A stretch of DNA of 64,000 bases from an uncultured bacterium (GTDB lineage Bacteria > Verrucomicrobiota > Lentisphaeria > Victivallales > UBA1829). The stretch's first letter is position 1, and each line of letters begins with the position of its first letter. Where the stretch lies: contig URKJ01000009.1 in NCBI GenBank assembly GCA_900548385.1, positions 51,226-115,225 of the forward strand, given 5' to 3'. Of this stretch, positions 8,810 through 17,313 are shown in pieces. A program made the translations under genes and the position numbers. The notes beneath the pieces are model-generated. The model had not been told where the DNA came from. It saw nothing but the letters and a program-made list of their open reading frames with translations, and ran no database searches.

Positions 8810-9624
8810 CAGCGGTAACGGTTGATCGTGTCGCGCAAGGAGATTGTCGCCTGACGCGCAGCCTCCGCGAAATCATCGCCGGAAGACGCGTAGATGATGC
8901 CGCGCGACGAGTTGATGATGAGTCCGTTTCCGTTTTTATCCACGCCGTTTTTCATGACCTTTTCCACATCGCCGCCCTGCGCTCCGATGCCGGGAACGAG
9001 AAGCGGTGTATCGCCGACAATCCGGCGGATCTCGCCCAGCTCTTCCGGGAACGTCGCCCCGGCGACCAACAGCGTGTTGCCGTTGTAGTTCCACGGACCT
9101 GCGATCAGCGCCGCGACATGTTTATAGAGCTCAATGCCTTCTGCGGTTCTGATCTCCTGAATCTCTTTCGCGCCGGCGTTGGAGGTACGGCAGAGAACGA
9201 CGACACCTTTTTCCGCATAATCAAGGAACGGCTTGATCGCGTCCATTCCCATATAAGGGTTCACGGTGACGGCATCCGCCTCAAACCGCTCGAACGCTTC
9301 ATGCGCGTACATATTGGTGGTGGCTCCGATGTCGGCGCGTTTGGCGTCGAGAATAACGGGAATTGCGGGATAATTCTTCTTGAGATAACGCATGGTCATC
9401 AGCAGATCTTCGTCGGCGGACTGCCCGGAATAATAGGCGATCTGCGGTTTATAGCAGCAGACGAGGTCCGCCGTGGCGTCGATCAGCGCTTTGTTGAATT
9501 CGAAGATCGCGTGTTCTTTTGTACGCACGGATTCCGGAAGTTTCCTGAGATCGGGATCGAGTCCCACGCAAACGAGAGATTTTGACGTGGTCCACGCGTT
9601 GTTGAGCATTTCCATGAATTTCAT
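8809..9624 (-). CDS. pyrF: Orotidine 5'-phosphate decarboxylase
   Basis: Last step of UMP synthesis, decarboxylating OMP in the cytoplasm. 271 residues from the chosen start, the length of the longer PyrF type. Catalytic signature VILDAKRADIG with Asp93, Lys95 and Asp98; also VGLDPDLRKLP near the N-terminus and LLVPGIGAQGGD near the C-terminus (phosphate-binding loop). Start set at 9624 because AGGAAG lies 8 nt upstream; the longer frame from 9663 adds 13 residues without a ribosome site and would overlap the neighbour. Its stop overlaps the tyrA start. Confidence 0.94.
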   Translation of the reverse strand: MKFMEMLNNAWTTSKSLVCVGLDPDLRKLPESVRTKEHAIFEFNKALIDATADLVCCYKPQIAYYSGQSADEDLLMTMRYLKKNYPAIPVILDAKRADIGATTNMYAHEAFERFEADAVTVNPYMGMDAIKPFLDYAEKGVVVLCRTSNAGAKEIQEIRTAEGIELYKHVAALIAGPWNYNGNTLLVAGATFPEELGEIRRIVGDTPLLVPGIGAQGGDVEKVMKNGVDKNGNGLIINSSRGIIYASSGDDFAEAARQATISLRDTINRYR

Positions 9625-9649
9625 GATGACAGTCTTCCTATATGATTGA

Positions 9650-10843
9650 TTACAATGTTCCAAGTTTGATCCCGGAGATCCCTTTCAGGTAGCGTCCCTC
9701 CGGGAAATGAGCGGCGACCGGATGATCCGGTCCCTGCTCCAGCAGTCCGGTGATCCGGAAATCGGTTTTGGCGTCACAGGCGGCGGAATCAATGACTTTG
9801 CCGAACAGAGCATCGTCCATCGCCCCGGAACACGAAAACGAAAAAAGCTGTCCGCCCGGCGAAAGCAGTTTCATCGCCAGCAGATTGATGTCCTTGTAGG
9901 CGCGCGCTGCTTTTTGAACCTGCGAAACCGTTTCCGCAAATTTCGGAGGATCAAGAATGATCAGATCAAACGAACGCCCCGCATCCCGGCATTTGCGCAG
10001 GAACTGAAATACATCCGCCTCCTGCGTTTCAAACTGTTCCGGGGAAAAACCGTTGAGCTCCGCATTGGTCCTTGCCAACTCCAGCGCGGACGCGGAAGAA
10101 TCCACGTTCAGCACATGCGCCGCGCCGCCTTTCACGGCGGCGAGTCCGAATCCGCCGGTATAGCAGAAACAGTTCAGCACATTCCGCGCCGTCTTCGCCG
10201 CCTCCATGACGGCGCGGCGGCTCATGCGCTGATCCAGATAAAACCCCGTCTTATGTCCGGTACGCGGATTCATGCGGTACCGGATGCCGTTTTCCATAAA
10301 CTCGATGGTTTCGGGGAGTTCCTCTCCGCCGAGATGTCCGGTGCGCGGTTCCAATCCCTCTTTAACACGGGAATCCACATCGGAACGTTCATAAGCCCCC
10401 TTTGCATAACGGAGAACCGCGGCGGCAAGTTCCGCCCGGTGGAATTCCGCTCCGGCGGAACTGAACTGGCAGACCGCATAACCGTTGTAAAGATCCACGA
10501 TCACACCGGGCAGTCCGTCCGATTCCGCATTAATAAGCCGGTATGCCTCCGGAAGCTCTCCGAACACGGTTCTGCGCAGTTCCATTGCCTGACGGAAACG
10601 CTGATCGAAAAACGCCTGGTCAACCGCTTCCGTTTCCCGGAATGTCCAGACTCTGGCGACAAGACGGGAATCCGGAGAGAGCGCCCCGGTCGCAAGAAAG
10701 CGCCCTTTGGAATCACGGATCACAACGTCTCCGCCTTTCACGGTCCCGCCTTTGAGCTCTGCGACGGCACCGGAAAAGACCCACGGGTGACGGCGCAGCA
10801 GAGATTTCTCGCGCCCTTCCCTGAGAATCAGTTCCGCCGCCAT
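9650..10843 (-). CDS. rlmI: Class I SAM-dependent rRNA (cytosine-C5) methyltransferase, RlmI type
   Basis: 397 residues. An N-terminal PUA domain (REGREKSLLRRHPWVFSGAV, about 1-80) is followed by a RlmI-type methyltransferase domain with SAM motif I (VLNCFCYTGGFGLAAVKGGA) and the catalytic-loop motif DLIILDPPKFAET. A Cys follows in LFSFSCSGAM. E. coli RlmI makes m5C1962 in 23S rRNA; the same target is inferred here. Start taken at 10843 because it overlaps the upstream exonuclease stop (TGATG). The frame is open for a further 73 codons upstream, but that stretch is antisense-frame noise over the exonuclease gene. Symbol assigned by family resemblance. Confidence 0.88.
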   Translation of the reverse strand: MAAELILREGREKSLLRRHPWVFSGAVAELKGGTVKGGDVVIRDSKGRFLATGALSPDSRLVARVWTFRETEAVDQAFFDQRFRQAMELRRTVFGELPEAYRLINAESDGLPGVIVDLYNGYAVCQFSSAGAEFHRAELAAAVLRYAKGAYERSDVDSRVKEGLEPRTGHLGGEELPETIEFMENGIRYRMNPRTGHKTGFYLDQRMSRRAVMEAAKTARNVLNCFCYTGGFGLAAVKGGAAHVLNVDSSASALELARTNAELNGFSPEQFETQEADVFQFLRKCRDAGRSFDLIILDPPKFAETVSQVQKAARAYKDINLLAMKLLSPGGQLFSFSCSGAMDDALFGKVIDSAACDAKTDFRITGLLEQGPDHPVAAHFPEGRYLKGISGIKLGTL

Positions 10844-11817
10844 CAGAACAAATCCATCTGCGTCATGCCGTCCGACGCTTTTTCTTCCGGCTCCTGCTGC
10901 GGTCCGGATTCCGGGAAAACGGCAAAAAGAGACTCCTCTTCTGCGGCAGGTCCCGCGATCCGGTCGATCTCTTTCAAAACACTTTTCAGCGACATTTTTT
11001 CCGCGATTTTCCGGATTGCGGGAAAATCCGGCTCGGAGCGCTTCACATCGTCCAGTTTCCAAACAACACCCTCCGGCGGAACATCGTCCAGCCGGACTAG
11101 CTTCAAATTGGTTTCAAACTGTTCTCTTGCCCCGGCGAGTTTTGTCCGCAGGGTATCGCGCTTCACTTCATCAAGCCGTGCGAACATCGCTTCCGCCGTC
11201 CCGAACTGATTCAGCAGGGAAGCGGCGGTCTTCGGACCGACCCCCTCCACTCCGGGAATATTGTCGGCGGAATCTCCCACGAGCGCGAGATAATCGGCGA
11301 TCTGCGCGGGTTCGACCCCGAATTTCTCCCGGACCTCTTCCACGCCCCGTTTGGCGACGTCCCCCGCGGGATTCGGAACAAGCATGATCACGCGCGGATC
11401 AATAATCTGGGAAATATCCTTGTCACCGGAAAAGATGCACACATCATTTTCCGGAAACGCATCGGCAAGGGAGGCGATAAGGTCATCCGCTTCATACCCC
11501 TCATGTTCGATCAGACTCCAGCCGAATGCACACACGAGATCGCGGATCACCGGAATCTGCACTTTCAGCTCATCGGGCATCGGCGGACGGTTCGCCTTGT
11601 AATCCGGCGCCAGCTCCATACGGAACGCAGGCTTCCCCTTATCGAATACAAAAGCGCCGTTTTGCGACGGATATTCCTTATGCAGTTTCAGCAGGAACTT
11701 CGTCATGGCGAAAACGGCGTTCGTCGGCACGCCGTCCGGGGTCGAAAGATAGCGCACGGCGTGGTAACCGCGATAGATCTGCGCGTAGGAATCAACCAGC
11801 AGGATCGGCGTGTTCAT
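10843..11817 (-). CDS. Stand-alone 5'-3' exonuclease (PolA N-domain/FEN-like) with C-terminal clamp-binding-like motif
   Basis: 324-residue structure-specific 5' nuclease homologous to the N-terminal exonuclease domain of DNA polymerase I. Acidic metal-site motifs are visible: PILLVDSYAQIYRGY, HEGYEADDLIASLAD, CIFSGDKDISQII and LVGDSADNIPGVEGVGPKTAASLL (helix-hairpin-helix). No polymerase domain follows. After a Glu/Pro-rich linker the protein ends in TQMDLF, which resembles the bacterial sliding-clamp pentapeptide QLxLF. That suggests recruitment to the beta clamp for Okazaki fragment processing or repair (inference). Overlaps rlmI by TGATG and starts 5 bp after gpmI ends. Confidence 0.88.
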   Translation of the reverse strand: MNTPILLVDSYAQIYRGYHAVRYLSTPDGVPTNAVFAMTKFLLKLHKEYPSQNGAFVFDKGKPAFRMELAPDYKANRPPMPDELKVQIPVIRDLVCAFGWSLIEHEGYEADDLIASLADAFPENDVCIFSGDKDISQIIDPRVIMLVPNPAGDVAKRGVEEVREKFGVEPAQIADYLALVGDSADNIPGVEGVGPKTAASLLNQFGTAEAMFARLDEVKRDTLRTKLAGAREQFETNLKLVRLDDVPPEGVVWKLDDVKRSEPDFPAIRKIAEKMSLKSVLKEIDRIAGPAAEEESLFAVFPESGPQQEPEEKASDGMTQMDLF

Positions 11818-11822
11818 CGGCG

Positions 11823-13469
11823 TTACTTCCAGTTGAGAACGGATTTATCGTAATCGGCGGGCGGAACAAAACCGAGCAGTTCCGCACAGGTTCCGGCAAT
11901 CGAACTGATGCCGAGCCCGGTGTTCAGTTCCTGCGAATATTCGCCCTTGTAACCGGGATCGAAAATAATGCAGGGAACCGGATTCAGAGAATGACTGGTC
12001 TTGCGGCGCGGTTCGCCGTTCTTGTCCAGCTTGACAGCTCCGCTCTTGTCGTGCTCGTACATATCGTCGGCGTTTCCGTGGTCGGCGGTGACGATCATGA
12101 TGCCGCCAGCCTTTTCGACAGCCTCGTACAGCCTCCGGAGGCAGAGATCAAGCGCTCCCATGGAGATTTGGACTGCCTGATAGTTTCCGGTATGGCCGAC
12201 CATGTCGCCGTTCGGGTAGTTCAGACGGATGAAATCATATTTTCCGGATTCGATCGCGGCAATCACGGCGTCGGTAATCTCGGCGCACTGCATCCACGGA
12301 CGCTGTTCAAACGGGATCACATCGGAGGGAATTTCCTGATAAGTCTCTCTTTCCTCGCAGAATTTGCCGGAGCGGTTGCCGTTGAAGAAGTAAGTCACAT
12401 GACCGTACTTCTGAGTTTCACTGATCGCAAACTGACGGACTCCGCTGTTGCAGAGATATTCGCCGAGCGTGCCGTTGATCTCCGGCGGATTGACAAGATA
12501 ATGATTCGGAATATGGAGGTCGCCGTCATACTCCATCATCCCCGCGTAAAAGACTTTCGGGTTCGGAACGCGCTCAAATTTGTCGAATTCCGGATCGTCA
12601 AACGCTTCGCTGATCTCAATCGCACGGTCTCCGCGGAAATTGAAGTAAATAACGACATCGCCGTCCTTGACGGCTCCGACCGGAGTCGCTCCATCGTCGG
12701 AGATGACGAACGGCGGCAGATCCTGGTCGATCGCCTTGGTCTCGGCGCGGAGAGTTTCGACCGCTTCCTGTGCGGATTTGAAGAAACGTCCCTTTCCGGC
12801 GACATGGGTCTCCCAACCCTTGCGGACCATATCCCAGTTCGCTCCGTAGCGGTCCATGGTAATGTTCATGCGTCCGCCGCCGGAAGCAATGCGGTAATCG
12901 AAACCCTGCGCGTTGATCTCTTTCAGGTACTCTTCAAACGGGATGATGTAATCAAGAGCGGATGTTTCAGGAACATCGCGTCCATCCAGCAGAATATGGA
13001 AACGGATGGTTTTGACGCCCTCCTTTTTCGCCTCTTCCACCATGCCTTTGAGGTGGTCGATATGGCTGTGCACATTGCCGTCGGAAAATAATCCGATGAA
13101 ATGCATGGTGCCGCCTTTTCTGGCTTCTTCGACGGCTTTCTTCCACGTTTCACCCTCAAACATTTTGCCGGAACGGATCGCTTCGGAAACGAGTTTCGCG
13201 CCTTGGGCGAACACGCGTCCCGCCCCCATGGCATTGTGTCCGACCTCGGAATTGCCCATATCGGCATCAGAGGGCAGACCGACCGCGGTTCCATGCGCTT
13301 TCAGCTGTGTGCAGGGAAGCGTTTCCATGAGCTTGTGAAGAAACGGCGTGGGGGAATCAAGAACGGCATCGCCTTCTTTGTATTTGCCGAAGCCAACCCC
13401 GTCCATGATCGTAAGGACAACAGGTCCTTTTCTTCCCTGAAATTTCGGATTGCGTTCTAAAGCCTGCAT
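11823..13469 (-). CDS. gpmI: 2,3-bisphosphoglycerate-independent phosphoglycerate mutase
   Basis: Interconverts 3- and 2-phosphoglycerate in glycolysis with two Mn2+ ions. 548 residues, full length for the alkaline-phosphatase-superfamily type. Metal site near the N-terminus (LTIMDGVGFG), phosphoserine motif DMGNSEVGHNAMGAGR with Ser74, LFSDGNVHSHIDHL, HILLDGRDVPETS, and the C-terminal metal motif MIVTADHGNADDM. 5 bp before the exonuclease gene; upstream is the CysZ-like gene, about 110 bp away. Ribosome site is weak. No damage seen. Confidence 0.95.
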   Translation of the reverse strand: MQALERNPKFQGRKGPVVLTIMDGVGFGKYKEGDAVLDSPTPFLHKLMETLPCTQLKAHGTAVGLPSDADMGNSEVGHNAMGAGRVFAQGAKLVSEAIRSGKMFEGETWKKAVEEARKGGTMHFIGLFSDGNVHSHIDHLKGMVEEAKKEGVKTIRFHILLDGRDVPETSALDYIIPFEEYLKEINAQGFDYRIASGGGRMNITMDRYGANWDMVRKGWETHVAGKGRFFKSAQEAVETLRAETKAIDQDLPPFVISDDGATPVGAVKDGDVVIYFNFRGDRAIEISEAFDDPEFDKFERVPNPKVFYAGMMEYDGDLHIPNHYLVNPPEINGTLGEYLCNSGVRQFAISETQKYGHVTYFFNGNRSGKFCEERETYQEIPSDVIPFEQRPWMQCAEITDAVIAAIESGKYDFIRLNYPNGDMVGHTGNYQAVQISMGALDLCLRRLYEAVEKAGGIMIVTADHGNADDMYEHDKSGAVKLDKNGEPRRKTSHSLNPVPCIIFDPGYKGEYSQELNTGLGISSIAGTCAELLGFVPPADYDKSVLNWK

Positions 13470-13582
13470 AGTGAATCTCCAGTTTGTTTATGGTTTTCCT
13501 GATACTGGAAATGTACACCGCAAACCATGATTTTTCAATCGGCGGAAAACAGCTTTTTGACGGGAATTGCAAGGAGATCCGT

Positions 13583-14314
13583 CTATTTTGCAAACTCTCC
13601 GTTGTAAAGCAGGGTTCCGGAAACGGCAAATCCGGGGATCAGAAACACCGCCGCAAACGGAATCAGAAACAGCAGATACACCGTTACCCCGAAACCGAGG
13701 ACCAGCATTTTCCGTGTCCCCGCACGCCGCCGGATTTCCCGCAGCGTCAACCCGCGGTTGAATCCGCTTGCAAACAGACAGGACAGCGCCTGACGGTATC
13801 CGATGAACAGCGCCATCAGAAGCACCCCGGCGCCGGGCAGCAGAACACTCAGCGGCAGAAACAGCAGAGCAATCACCAGAGTCCCGGCGGAAAACAGCGC
13901 ACTGTGAAACGCATCTTCCAGATTCTTCCGGAACGGCAGACTGCAAACCGTTCTCTGATACCGGATCCGCTCAATCCGGACAACCATGGCGTCGAAAAAC
14001 AACGCCCCCGCCAGTTCATACCCGGTACTCAGAGTCAGCAGGGAAATCAGCAGAGTTGCGGCATAACAGGAAAACGCCGTCAGCCAGCGCAGCGGATAAA
14101 TCAGCCAGCGCAGCCATACCGCACAATCCTGCGGCTCCGGCAGAAAATCCAGAATGTACGGAACGGCAAAACGGTACACCGCATAAAACAGAATCAGATA
14201 AAAAATCAGCAGAAACAGAAACGGAATCAGTGAATATTTCCAGAGAGCGGGGGTCCGGTAGAAGAACCGGATTCCTTCAAAGACATACGACGTTCCTTTC
14301 AGAAACTCACTCAT
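13583..14314 (-). CDS. EI24/CysZ-like integral membrane protein
   Basis: 243 residues with about four to five long hydrophobic segments (SLIPFLFLLIFYLILFYAVY; LTAFSCYAATLLISLLTLSTGY; LVIALLFLPLSVLLPGAGVLLMALFIGY; LVLGFGVTVYLLFLIPFAAVFL). The order of motifs (N-terminal KGTSYVFEGIRFFYRTPALWKYSLIPF; C-terminal FLIPGFAVSGTLLY) matches the EI24/CysZ family, some members of which move sulfate; others have no known role. Start at 14314 chosen for the GGAGCGGGGA ribosome site; the longer upstream frame runs through gph. No sulfate-assimilation genes are nearby, so transport function is not claimed. Confidence 0.75.
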   Translation of the reverse strand: MSEFLKGTSYVFEGIRFFYRTPALWKYSLIPFLFLLIFYLILFYAVYRFAVPYILDFLPEPQDCAVWLRWLIYPLRWLTAFSCYAATLLISLLTLSTGYELAGALFFDAMVVRIERIRYQRTVCSLPFRKNLEDAFHSALFSAGTLVIALLFLPLSVLLPGAGVLLMALFIGYRQALSCLFASGFNRGLTLREIRRRAGTRKMLVLGFGVTVYLLFLIPFAAVFLIPGFAVSGTLLYNGEFAK

Positions 14315-14325
14315 TCCCCGCTCCG

Positions 14326-14967
14326 TCAGTTCTTCAATGCATGATAGACGAAATCCAGAAACGACGACGCTTTGAAGTCCCAGGAGCCTTCGACGGGCTT
14401 TCCGAATCCGTAAGCCGCATAGGCGGTCCGGCATCCTGCGGCTCTCCCGGCGGTCATATCCGGCTCGGAGTCTCCGAACATCCAGCTCAGCGCCGGATCG
14501 CTGCCCGTCTCTTTCAACGCATAGCGGATCATATCCGGCGCCGGTTTCATGGCAATGGATCTTCCGCCGCCGATCACGGCATCGAACTCTCCAACCACGC
14601 CGAGACGCTCCAGGATCGGAAGACAAAGCTCATGCGGTTTGTTGGAAGCGACAGCAAGCCGGAAACCGGCTGTCCTTAAAATGCGCAAACCGTCCTCCGC
14701 TCCCGGATAGAGCGTCGTCCGAACCACCGGGTCATTGCAGTATGCACGCAAAATCTCCTGTTTCGCGTCATCGGCGGCAATCTGCGGAGCATCCCCGACC
14801 GCGCGTTCCGCAAGCTGGGCAATACCATGCCCGACATACCCCATGACCGTCTGTTCCGGCAAAGGTGCAAGCCCGAAATGTTCTCTCATGCGGTTTGTGG
14901 CAAGAGCAATATCGGCAATGGAGTCAAGCAGGGTTCCGTCAAGATCAAATACGATACAGCGGTTCAT
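14326..14967 (-). CDS. gph: Phosphoglycolate phosphatase-like HAD hydrolase
   Basis: 213-residue HAD-superfamily phosphatase. Motif I IVFDLDGTLLDS holds the nucleophile Asp8 and Asp10; motif II Ser/Asn in LAVASNKPHE; motif III Lys in AMKPAPDM; motif IV FGDSEPDM. The alpha-helical cap (YVGHGIAQLAERAVG) is of the Gph type, which dephosphorylates 2-phosphoglycolate; other small phosphate monoesters remain possible. 15 bp after tsaD and 11 bp before the CysZ-like gene, in a leftward run of housekeeping genes. Confidence 0.85.
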   Translation of the reverse strand: MNRCIVFDLDGTLLDSIADIALATNRMREHFGLAPLPEQTVMGYVGHGIAQLAERAVGDAPQIAADDAKQEILRAYCNDPVVRTTLYPGAEDGLRILRTAGFRLAVASNKPHELCLPILERLGVVGEFDAVIGGGRSIAMKPAPDMIRYALKETGSDPALSWMFGDSEPDMTAGRAAGCRTAYAAYGFGKPVEGSWDFKASSFLDFVYHALKN

Positions 14968-14982
14968 GATCTGCCGTCCCCC

Positions 14983-16062
14983 TCACGCCCGGAACGGAAT
15001 CCGGAAAGAATGCGGGATCCGGGCGTATGCGTCAAGCTCCATCCCGGCGAACTCTCCGGCACGGTAATAACGGTACGCAAGCCCGGCGATCATGGCGGCA
15101 TTATCGGTGCAGTACTTGCGGGGCGCAAGAAACGTGCGGACCTCTTTCGGGGCGCCCGCCTCGAAACGTTCGCGCAGATACCCGTTGCAAGCCACCCCGC
15201 CGCAAAGAATCAGGCTCTTCGCATGATAATACCGCACGGCGTCAAACGCCTTGGAACAAAGCACATCGACTATCGCATCCTGATACGAAGCAAGCGTGTC
15301 ATAAAGATCCTGACCGTCAAGGGTTTCGGTATTGTCCCCGCAAAGTTTTTTCGCATGATACAGCAAAGCGGTTTTAACGCCGCTGAAACTGAAATTGAAC
15401 CGGTTCTCCGGAGCAAGGGCTTTTCCAGCCGCCCCGGTCAGGGAACGCGGAAATTCAAACCGCTTCGCATCCCCGTTCCGCGCCGCCTTTTCAATAACGG
15501 GCCCGCCGGGATAACCGAGATTCAGCATTTTCGCGGCTTTGTCGAATGCTTCGCCGGCGGCATCGTCAAGCGTAGTGCCGACCACACTGGCCGTGCCGTC
15601 CGCTTCGATCAGGACCAGCGACGTATGCCCGCCGGAAACAACGAGTCCAACCATCGGGAAAAGCTCTTTTTTCGCAAAAATATCCTCTTCCCGATCCAGG
15701 AACACGCCATAAATATGTCCGAGAAAATGATTGATTCCGATCAGCGGTTTCTGATACGCCGCGGCAAATCCTTTTGCAAAATTGACGCCGACCAGCAAAG
15801 CCGGAACGAGTCCGGGACCGTTTGTAACGGCGACAGCGTCAATCTGTTCCATAGAGAGTCCGGCCTCTTTGAGAGCCTCATCGGTGACTCTCCGTATTGC
15901 AGTAAGATGTTCCCGTGCGGCGAGTTCCGGAACGACTCCCCCGTAAACGGCATGTTTTGCGATCTGCGATGCGATCGCGCTGGACAGCACTTTGCATCCA
16001 TCCACAACAACGGCAACAGCTGTCTCATCACAGCTGGATTCAAACCCAATAATAGCGGTCAT
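14983..16062 (-). CDS. tsaD: tRNA N6-adenosine threonylcarbamoyltransferase
   Basis: Transfers the threonylcarbamoyl group to A37 of ANN-decoding tRNAs (t6A). 359 residues. Signatures of the Kae1/Qri7/YgjD ASKHA fold: IIGFESSCDETAVAVV, AREHL, the metal-binding HFLGHIYG, VSGGHTSLVL and LILCGGVACNGYLRE, then CTDNAAMIAGLAYRYY. Full length. First gene of the leftward cluster, beginning about 160 bp from the tRNA gene, which is transcribed the other way. Confidence 0.96.
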   Translation of the reverse strand: MTAIIGFESSCDETAVAVVVDGCKVLSSAIASQIAKHAVYGGVVPELAAREHLTAIRRVTDEALKEAGLSMEQIDAVAVTNGPGLVPALLVGVNFAKGFAAAYQKPLIGINHFLGHIYGVFLDREEDIFAKKELFPMVGLVVSGGHTSLVLIEADGTASVVGTTLDDAAGEAFDKAAKMLNLGYPGGPVIEKAARNGDAKRFEFPRSLTGAAGKALAPENRFNFSFSGVKTALLYHAKKLCGDNTETLDGQDLYDTLASYQDAIVDVLCSKAFDAVRYYHAKSLILCGGVACNGYLRERFEAGAPKEVRTFLAPRKYCTDNAAMIAGLAYRYYRAGEFAGMELDAYARIPHSFRIPFRA

Positions 16063-16181
16063 GTTTTTTCCTCGATTTTTATTTACGGAATACTGTTAGC
16101 TGTAAAATGAAAAAAATCAAATGGAAAAACGAAAATAGGGAATTAAAAACATAAAAAGCATAAAAAGTTCTGTCTTTGAGT

Positions 16182-16209
16182 TTGCATTTTTCGGAACAGC
16201 CAGTATATT
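16182..16209 (+). promoter_or_regulatory. Promoter of tRNA-Pro
   Basis: TTGCAT (16182-16187) and TATATT (16204-16209), 16 bp apart, end about 14 bp before the tRNA. This is the only sigma70-like pair seen in the gap between tsaD and the tRNA. Confidence 0.55.
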
Positions 16210-16223
16210 ACGTTCATTCGGTT

Positions 16224-16301
16224 CGGGATATAGCGCAGCCTGGTTAGCGCGTTTGTCTGGGGGACAAAAGGTCGCGAGTTCAAATCTCGCTATCCCGACC
16301 A
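16224..16301 (+). tRNA. tRNA-Pro (anticodon GGG)
   Basis: Full cloverleaf of 78 nt. Acceptor CGGGATA pairs with TATCCCG, D stem GCGC/GCGC, anticodon stem TTTGT/ACAAA with loop CTGGGGG (anticodon GGG), T stem GCGAG/CTCGC with loop TTCAAAT, and an encoded CCA end. A T-rich run follows directly. C at position 1 fits bacterial tRNA-Pro. It lies at the boundary between the housekeeping block and the carbohydrate region. Confidence 0.95.
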
Positions 16302-16358
16302 TTTTTTTATTCATAATCAACAAGCTACGCAAACTCCCGTTATCAATAAAATTTCCTG

Positions 16359-17216
16359 TTATGGTGCCGTTATGGTGTCATGTTTTTGGAGAGGAATGTT
16401 TCGTCTGCGGTATTCGCGCGGGGAACAACCCCAGAACTGCCGGAACCGTCTGGAAAAATAGAGCGGATCGCTGAAACCGGTCTTTTCCGCGATCTCCTTG
16501 CAGGAATACGGATAGTTCTGCAGATAGAGTGCGGCCCGCTCCATCCGCCGTTTATTCAGATAGTGCATGAGAGAGGTTCCATACCACTCCTTGAAACGCA
16601 TCATGAGATGTGACGCAGAGAGATGAAACTGTGCAGCGATGTCCCCAATCGAGAGCGGCTGATCCAAATTCCGGTTGAGATACTGCTCAATCTCCTGAAG
16701 ATCCCGGGGAACAGGAATGTACTGCTTTTTCAGGATCCGTTCAAGTTCAAACAGGAAGAGTTCCAAAAAGTGCTCCAGAAGATAGCGGGAGGGAGCGGAA
16801 TGCTTAAACTCGTTTTGAAGAAGGATCAGATATTTTTCAAAAATTTCTCCGGCATCCGCATCCATCGGAATATTCAAGGTGAGCGGGGAACTTTCCAAAA
16901 GCGGACGGATGGAAGAGGACTTCACAATCAGCCAGGAGTGATCCCATTCACAGGATTCATTTCCATAATCGTGGAACTGCTGCGGTTCCCAAACGATCAG
17001 GGAATGGTTACATTTCATCGTCCCGGACGGAGTACGGACAATGGCGGGAGAATGAAAGAAAATGAAAAGCCACGGATAATGATCATCGCCATGGCGGATC
17101 ATCCCGGGCGGCATCTTCTCATGCACACCGATACCCCGAATGTGAAACTCTTTCTTTTCGTCCTCCTCTGCGGTGTTATAGTGAAACAAGAATGCATTAA
17201 TCATATTTTTATCCAT
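16359..17216 (-). CDS. AraC family transcriptional regulator
   Basis: 285 residues. The N-terminal half is a cupin-like ligand domain (HYPWLFIFFHSPAIVRTPSGTMKCNHSLIVWEPQQFHDYG). The C-terminal two helix-turn-helix motifs are typical of AraC/XylS: LSIGDIAAQFHLSASHLMMRFKEWYGTSLMHYLNKRRMERA and then CKEIAEKTGFSDPLYFSRRFRQFWGCSPREYRRR. Divergent from the isomerase-pseudopilin-glycosidase operon with about 100 bp between starts, so it is the likely activator of that operon (inference). A TATAAT on the minus strand at 17224-17229 lies so near the first ATG that the true start may be a later Met (Met5 at 17204). Confidence 0.9.
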   Translation of the reverse strand: MDKNMINAFLFHYNTAEEDEKKEFHIRGIGVHEKMPPGMIRHGDDHYPWLFIFFHSPAIVRTPSGTMKCNHSLIVWEPQQFHDYGNESCEWDHSWLIVKSSSIRPLLESSPLTLNIPMDADAGEIFEKYLILLQNEFKHSAPSRYLLEHFLELFLFELERILKKQYIPVPRDLQEIEQYLNRNLDQPLSIGDIAAQFHLSASHLMMRFKEWYGTSLMHYLNKRRMERAALYLQNYPYSCKEIAEKTGFSDPLYFSRRFRQFWGCSPREYRRRNIPLQKHDTITAP

Positions 17217-17248
17217 GTTTTATATTATAATTTCCATACGGTAATATA

Positions 17249-17277
17249 TTGACAAAAATAAGAAAATGCAATATAAT
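17249..17277 (+). promoter_or_regulatory. Consensus promoter of the isomerase-pseudopilin-GH operon
   Basis: TTGACA at 17249-17254 and TATAAT at 17272-17277 with the ideal 17-bp spacer, 36 bp before the isomerase start. A near-perfect promoter next to a divergent AraC gene is notable, because AraC-activated promoters usually have weak -35 boxes. Confidence 0.85.
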
Positions 17278-17313
17278 AAAAACGGAAAATCAAAAATTTC
17301 AGGAGGTGTGAAA

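Noticed and set aside
16117..16332. Minus-strand frame reading GIARFELATFCPPDKRANQA
   Set aside because: It is the antisense translation of the tRNA-Pro gene, a well-known source of false hypothetical proteins.
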